From: Paludibacteraceae bacterium
GTDB taxonomy: Bacteria > Bacteroidota > Bacteroidia > Bacteroidales > Paludibacteraceae
DNA: 64,000 bases
Reading direction: 5' to 3'
Assembly (NCBI GenBank): GCA_905233375.1
Contig: CAJOEJ010000010.1
Coordinates: forward strand, 56,830 to 120,829
Made by a program: the position numbers and the translations under genes
Notes under the pieces: generated by a model
Database searches by the model: none
What the model saw: the letters and a program-made list of their open reading frames with translations, nothing else
What the model was told of the DNA's origin: nothing
In this document: positions 60,367 to 64,000 of the stretch, piece after piece
Layout: every line of letters begins with the position of its first letter
How positions within the stretch are numbered: position 1 is the first letter of the stretch

Positions 60367-60563
60367 TTTTTTACGAAAAAAATCAATTATGCTTGAATAA
60401 ATTGAGTTTTTTCGAGAAAAGTTTGACGTTTGCAGGTTTCTGCGAACGTAATTTCGAGGTGGGACGCTAGTCCCGGTGTCCTCGAAGTTACATTTGATAT
60501 GTGCAAATTTTTTACAAAAAAAATCAATAATGCATGAATAAATTGAGTTTTTTTTAGAAATGT
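60352..60563. repeat. Direct repeat of the promoter-upstream region
   Basis: About 70 bp at 60352-60422 recurs at 60493-60563 (shared blocks ATGTGCAAATTTTTTAC and GAATAAATTGAGTTTTTT). The far copy has a decayed -7 box, TAACTTCG. The 70 bp in between holds the second two-hairpin motif. Confidence 0.8.
60428..60486. other. Two-hairpin motif, copy 2 (partner at 9969)
   Basis: GTTTGCAG/CTGCGAAC (60428-60447, loop GTTT), then GTAATTTCGAGGTGGGAC with GGGAC/GTCCC (60461-60474) enclosed by TTCGAGG/CCTCGAA (60453-60486). Confidence 0.6.
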
Positions 60564-60606
60564 TACAATTTCGGGATATATTAATTTTAATTATCATCAG
60601 CAGCTC

Positions 60607-60760
60607 TGTTTTTTATGTTTATGTCTTTTGAATGATTTAACTCGAAGAGTTGTGGTAATTGATGGTAAAAAGGGTCCAAAAATTCATTTTTGAGAACTTT
60701 TTAGCAGCAATTGGCACAAAAAACAAAGTTTTAAATCATTCAAAAGGGTTTTGTATGTTT
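60607..60760. ncRNA. Structured repeated element, copy B (copy A at 34971)
   Basis: The copy begins TGTTTTTTATGTTTATGTC. P1 CTTTTGAATGATTTAA (60625-60640) is perfectly complementary to 60731-60746. P2 is AACTC/GAGTT, P3 CAAAAA/TTTTTG (60677-60692) and P4 AAAAC/GTTTT (60720-60732). Shared unpaired text includes GGTAAAAAGGGTC and TTTTTAGCAGCAATT. It ends in a T-rich tract (60747-60772). The 761-bp gap 60248-61008 contains this, the direct repeat, 11-bp repeats and two promoters; I see no gene there. Confidence 0.7.
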
Positions 60761-60835
60761 TTTTCTAAAACTATCGCAGCAATACCATTTGCCCCATCGC
60801 CGCAACCGCTTTGCAGACTCGAGACCGAATCCGAC

Positions 60836-60879
60836 CAAAGGATCGCCCAAGGATCCCCCAAGGATTGCCCAAGGATGAG
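60836..60879. repeat. 11-bp tandem repeats upstream of the NtrC-type regulator
   Basis: CAAAGGATCGC, CCAAGGATCCC, CCAAGGATTGC, CCAAGGATGAG: four units with exact 11-bp period, ending 77 bp before the -33 box. Confidence 0.8.
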
Positions 60880-60956
60880 GCATCATTTTGCGCACGTTCA
60901 TCATTTTACTATATTATATATAAATATATAATATACTTTTCGTTCGTCATTTTTCA

Positions 60957-60988
60957 TTTGCATATATCAGATTTTTTTTGTACCTTTG
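60957..60988 (+). promoter_or_regulatory. Promoter of the NtrC-type regulator gene
   Basis: TTTG (60957-60960), 20 bp, TACCTTTG (60981-60988), then GCAGCC; ATG is 20 nt further. Confidence 0.82.
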
Positions 60989-61008
60989 CAGCCGCAAAGG
61001 TTTAAGTT

Positions 61009-62172
61009 ATGGCTAAATTACTGATTATAGACGACGAACGCGGGATTCGTAACACCCTGCGAGAGATCCTGGCGGACGAGGGACACGACGTAGAGGTCGC
61101 CGAAAACGGCAGACAAGGACTCGAAATGGCGCAAGCAAAAGCGTACGACCTTATTTTTTCGGACATAAAGATGCCGGAACTTGATGGGCTGGAGGTGCTC
61201 AAAGCACTCAGAGAAGGAGACGAAGCCATCGACACACCCATCGTCATGATCACCGGGCACGGAGACGTGGAGACCGCCGTTCAGGCACTCAAACTCGGGG
61301 CGTACGATTTTCTGCTGAAACCCCTCGATCTGAACCGCATCCTCATTACCACCAAGAACGCCCTGGAATCCAAAACGCTCAAACAGGAGACCAAACAGTT
61401 ACGAAAGAAGGTAGCCGCAGCGAAAGGGGCGCAGATGGTCGGCGAAAGCGCCGCCATTACGCGTGTACGCGAGATAATAGATAAGGTAGCACCAACCGAA
61501 GCCCGCGTGCTCATAACGGGACAAAACGGTACAGGAAAAGAGGTCGTTGCGCATCTCATCCACGAGAACTCGGCACGAGCAAACGGACCCATGGTCGAAG
61601 TTAACTGTGCGGCGATTCCGTCCGAACTCATTGAATCAGAGCTCTTCGGACACATGAAAGGTTCGTTCACCGGAGCGGTCAAAGACCGCGCAGGCAAGTT
61701 CGAACAAGCGGATGGCGGGACGTTGTTCCTCGATGAGATAGGCGATATGAGTCTTGCCGCACAGACCAAAGTGCTCCGGGCGCTTCAGGAATCCGAGATC
61801 ACACGCGTCGGCTCCGACAAAGCCATCAAAGTGAACGTGCGCGTGCTCGCGGCAACGAACAAAGACCTCGAAAAAGAGATTGCCGCTGGGAACTTCCGCG
61901 AAGACCTCTTCCACCGGCTCAACGTCATCCCGATTCACGTACCTTCGCTCAACGAACGCGTCGAAGACATACCTCTGTTAGTAGCGCATTTCGCGGAACA
62001 GATATGCGCCGAACAGGGTATCGCCTTAAAGACTTTCGACAACGACGCCATCAAAGCGCTACAAGCCAAAAACTGGACGGGAAACATCCGCCAGCTCCGT
62101 AATGTCGTCGAGCGTCTCATCATCCTCGCCGGACCCCAAATCACCGCCGAAGACGTCAACCTATACGCTTAG
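61009..62172 (+). CDS. NtrC-type sigma-54 response regulator lacking a C-terminal HTH
   Basis: The 387-residue protein has a receiver domain (residues 1-120; DD at 8-9, phospho-acceptor Asp52 in FSDIKMPELDG, KPLD). A sigma-54 AAA+ domain follows: GQNGTGKEVVAHLIH as Walker A, FGHMKGSFTGA in place of GAFTGA, and GGTLFLDEIGDM as Walker B. The chain stops at ITAEDVNLYA, just after the AAA+ domain, so the usual Fis-type DNA-binding helix is absent. It may activate sigma-54 promoters from solution or through a partner. No sensor kinase gene is adjacent. A hairpin ATCCGCCAA/TTGGCGGAT (62174-62193) follows the stop codon. Confidence 0.9.
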   Translation: MAKLLIIDDERGIRNTLREILADEGHDVEVAENGRQGLEMAQAKAYDLIFSDIKMPELDGLEVLKALREGDEAIDTPIVMITGHGDVETAVQALKLGAYDFLLKPLDLNRILITTKNALESKTLKQETKQLRKKVAAAKGAQMVGESAAITRVREIIDKVAPTEARVLITGQNGTGKEVVAHLIHENSARANGPMVEVNCAAIPSELIESELFGHMKGSFTGAVKDRAGKFEQADGGTLFLDEIGDMSLAAQTKVLRALQESEITRVGSDKAIKVNVRVLAATNKDLEKEIAAGNFREDLFHRLNVIPIHVPSLNERVEDIPLLVAHFAEQICAEQGIALKTFDNDAIKALQAKNWTGNIRQLRNVVERLIILAGPQITAEDVNLYA

Positions 62173-62200
62173 TATCCGCCAAGGTTGGCGGATTAAAAAC

Positions 62201-63340
62201 ATGATTTTACAATCCCTCAACATATTAAACTACCGCAATATCCGCGAAGCCTCTCTTGAGTTTGCACCCAAGCTCAACTGCTTCGTCGGGCTCAACGGGC
62301 AAGGCAAAACCAACGTCCTTGACGCCATTTACCTGCTCTCCTTCGCCAAATCCGCCTTCACATCCCAGGATTCCCTCAACATAACGCACGGCGAAGAAAT
62401 GGCGCTTGTGCAAGGCGATTATTCCCTCTCCCTTGAGGGGAGAGCCGGAGAGGGGTTCACCATCTCCTGCGGTCTCCGGCGCGGTGTCAAGAAGCAGTTC
62501 CGCAAAGACAAGAAAGACTACCCGCGGCTCATTGACCATATAGGGCTTATTCCGTTGGTTATGATCAGCCCTTCCGACCAGCAGCTCATCGACGAAGGAT
62601 CCGACGAACGACGCCGCTTCATGGACGTCGTCATCAGCCAACTCGACCGCAAATACCTGGATTGCTTGACCAAATACAACGCCCTGCTCAAACAGCGCAA
62701 CGCGCTCTTGAAGCAACTCGCGGACAAATACCCCTCCCCTCTTCAGGGGGAGTTGGAGGGGGCAGCTCTCCTCGAAGTGCTCGAATGGCAAATGGTTGAA
62801 CCTGCCGAATACATCTTCCATGCCCGCACAGAGTTCTTCGCTGCCTTCGAACCCTATTTTGCGAAGGTCTATGAACATATTGCCCCCTCCCTTGAGGGGA
62901 GGGATGGGGAGAGGTTAGAAGTTCCACAATTGCGGTATATAAGCCAACTCCAGGATCGCGATCTTCGCGACGCCTATGTGCGTACGAGGCAACGGGATTT
63001 GATACTCGGCTGGACGTCGCAGGGTATTCATAAAGATGACCTCGATATGCGTTTGGGCGAGTACCCGTTGAAGCAAGTCGGCTCGCAAGGTCAGCAACGC
63101 ACGTTTGTGTTGGCACTCAAATTGGCACAGAGTTTGTACATAGGAAAACCAATACTGCTGCTCGACGATATCTTTGATCGTCTGGACAGCGAACGGGTAG
63201 AACGAATTGTGGAGATGGTACAAGGCGACGAGTTCGGGCAGATCTTTATTACTGACACTGACCGCCAGCACTTGACAGAGATACTGAAACCCAACGACAA
63301 CGCTAAAATATTCCACGTAGAGAATGGTCAAATAGAATAA
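62201..63340 (+). CDS. recF: DNA replication and repair protein RecF
   Basis: The start is placed at ATG 62201 (MILQSLNILNYRNIREASLEF), the standard RecF N-terminus. The 379-residue SMC-like ATPase has Walker A GLNGQGKT (30-37), signature LKQVGSQGQQRTF and Walker B ILLLDDIFDRLDSER. RecF loads RecA at gaps with RecO and RecR. Three palindromic repeats are read in frame: residues 77-85 (SLEGRAGEG), about 178-188 (PSPLQGELEGA) and 228-237 (APSLEGRDGE). All lie in the arm and linker region between the two halves of the ATPase, not in catalytic motifs. The gene starts 28 nt after the regulator stop. Confidence 0.95.
   Translation: MILQSLNILNYRNIREASLEFAPKLNCFVGLNGQGKTNVLDAIYLLSFAKSAFTSQDSLNITHGEEMALVQGDYSLSLEGRAGEGFTISCGLRRGVKKQFRKDKKDYPRLIDHIGLIPLVMISPSDQQLIDEGSDERRRFMDVVISQLDRKYLDCLTKYNALLKQRNALLKQLADKYPSPLQGELEGAALLEVLEWQMVEPAEYIFHARTEFFAAFEPYFAKVYEHIAPSLEGRDGERLEVPQLRYISQLQDRDLRDAYVRTRQRDLILGWTSQGIHKDDLDMRLGEYPLKQVGSQGQQRTFVLALKLAQSLYIGKPILLLDDIFDRLDSERVERIVEMVQGDEFGQIFITDTDRQHLTEILKPNDNAKIFHVENGQIE
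62424..62458. repeat. Palindromic repeat 1 in recF
   Basis: A near-consensus 35-bp copy (CCCTCTCCCTTGAGG, then GGAGAGCCGGAGAGGGGTTC), in frame. Confidence 0.92.
62731..62765. repeat. Palindromic repeat 2 in recF
   Basis: CCCCTCCCCTCTTCAGGGGG followed by AGTTGGAGGGGGCAG, in frame. Confidence 0.85.
62882..62917. repeat. Palindromic repeat 3 in recF
   Basis: GCCCCCTCCCTTGAGGGGAG followed by GGATGGGGAGAGGTTAG, in frame. Confidence 0.88.
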
Positions 63341-63370
63341 CCCCTCCCTACCTCCCCTCAAGGGAGGAGC
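63341..63370. repeat. Palindromic repeat between recF and the hydrolase gene
   Basis: CCCCTCCCTACCTCCCCTCA and AGGGAGGAGC start right after the recF stop codon; orientation as at 44068. Confidence 0.85.
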
Positions 63371-63376
63371 AAAAAT

Positions 63377-64000
63377 ATGCCGATAAAAAAATATATCATA
63401 TTAGCCGTCTTTCTCACCCTCTCCCTTATGGGGAGAGCCGGAGAGGGGTTCCCTATTAGTTTTCATGGCGCTTGGATAGCAACCGTTGCCAATATCGATT
63501 GGCCCACCTCCGAGGCCGTAGGAAACGACTCTTTGCAGCAAGCCGAGATGATTTTCCTGCTCGACTCGTTGCATGCAATCGGCATCAACGCGATCATCTT
63601 CCAGGTACGTCCCACCGCCGACGCACTCTATTACAGCGAGTTGGAACCGACAAGTCACTGGCTGACCGGCAAGCAAAACTTTCCACTAAAATGGGATCCG
63701 CTCGAATGGACAATAGCCCAAGCCCACGCACGCCACATGGAGGTGCATGTATGGCTCAACCCCTACCGCGTGAACCTCGCCAAAACGGACACGTCGGAGA
63801 TTTGTGCCGACCATATATGGCGCAAGCATAGGGAGTGGTTCTGGGAGTACAACAAACAGTGGTACTTCGACCCGGGACTCGACGTCACACGCGAATGGAT
63901 CTGTACCGTCGTGCAAGACCTCGTCACGCGCTATGACATCCAGGCGATTCACATGGACGACTATTTCTATCCGTATCCTGTAGGCGGCAAACCCATTCCC
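63377..64000 (+). CDS. Family-10-like glycosyl hydrolase (GHL10), N-terminal part
   Basis: The frame opens at ATG 63377 and runs off the window edge (208 residues seen). A signal peptide (MPIKKYIILAVFLTLSLMG) leads into HGAWIATVANIDWPTSEA, LDSLHAIGINAIIFQVRPTADALY, the MEVHVWLNPYRVN strand and IQAIHMDDYFYPYP. This is the pattern of the GHL10/DUF187 TIM-barrel family, putative glycosidases of the envelope. A palindromic repeat (63415-63453) encodes LTLSLMGRAGEGFPI, so the signal peptide end and cleavage region come from the repeat. The C-terminus and catalytic ends are outside the window. Confidence 0.85.
   Translation, partial: MPIKKYIILAVFLTLSLMGRAGEGFPISFHGAWIATVANIDWPTSEAVGNDSLQQAEMIFLLDSLHAIGINAIIFQVRPTADALYYSELEPTSHWLTGKQNFPLKWDPLEWTIAQAHARHMEVHVWLNPYRVNLAKTDTSEICADHIWRKHREWFWEYNKQWYFDPGLDVTREWICTVVQDLVTRYDIQAIHMDDYFYPYPVGGKPIP
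63415..63453. repeat. Palindromic repeat encoding the signal peptide end of the hydrolase
   Basis: CACCCTCTCCCTTATGGGG followed by AGAGCCGGAGAGGGGTTCCC, in frame. Confidence 0.88.

Noticed and set aside
60340..60597. Small - strand frame encoding a repeated peptide (NSIYSSIIDFFRKKFAH)
   Set aside because: It is produced by the duplicated AT-rich promoter region and contains the promoter itself.

Overview
The window looks like chromosome from a member of the Bacteroidales (Bacteroidota). The evidence is 17 promoters of the Bacteroidota type (TTTG, 19-20 bp, TAnnTTTG), almost no Shine-Dalgarno sequences, a Sus-type starch locus with SusC/SusD, and order-typical genes (gldH, ricT, a GldA-like ABC ATPase, DUF5606, PII-like plus RND efflux). 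GC content is moderate to high in core genes and clearly lower in an accessory island at about 24.5-35.2 kb.

Layout. 1-1329: end of a suf Fe-S operon (sufC, partial sufD) and tRNA-Asn. 1406-7768: a + strand run of a PfkB kinase, an acyltransferase, holB, ricT, gldH, trmB and a CPBP protease. 7719-9815: a - strand operon of zinc-ribbon coiled-coil protein, NIF3-like protein and DUF5606 protein. 10016-24515: a starch polysaccharide-utilisation locus. A membrane-bound SusR-like regulator is divergent from GH97, SusC, SusD, a triple-CBM26 surface protein, GH13, a CBM26 protein and CBM26-GH13-CBM26. Together they would bind starch at the surface, cut it, import oligosaccharides and finish them in the periplasm.

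24582-35250: accessory island. It holds two unknown genes, a DUF3987 gene with an iteron-like inverted repeat, a promoter-structured RNA-terminator cassette, and a restriction-modification-like set (two methylase-like proteins, then a GIY-YIG/DEAD helicase) interrupted by a REP-associated tyrosine transposase. 35297-47146: udk, split chromate transporter, envelope lipoproteins, rlmH, LysM/M23 peptidase, an EF-hand-like membrane protein, GldA-like ATPase, ruvB, a TerB-like protein and an AAA+ ATPase. 47200-54104: a complete - strand TetR-TolC-adaptor-RND-PII efflux operon. 54296-60247: two envelope proteins (one OmpA/PorE-like) and a six-repeat secreted protein. 61009-64000: NtrC-type regulator without HTH, recF, and a partial family-10-like hydrolase.

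The most unusual content is non-coding. (1) A ~155 bp element occurs twice (34971 and 60607), and its predicted helices are kept by compensatory changes. (2) A promoter, structured RNA and terminator precede the methylase genes. (3) Arrays of five degenerate heptamers (35 bp) lie at gene junctions and inside genes, often at start codons. (4) A 35-bp palindromic repeat occurs eleven times, seven of them in frame inside proteins, three in recF alone. (5) Several secreted proteins share a short C-terminal tail, and a decayed orphan copy of that tail lies at 47200. All calls come from reading the sequence; no database search was run.
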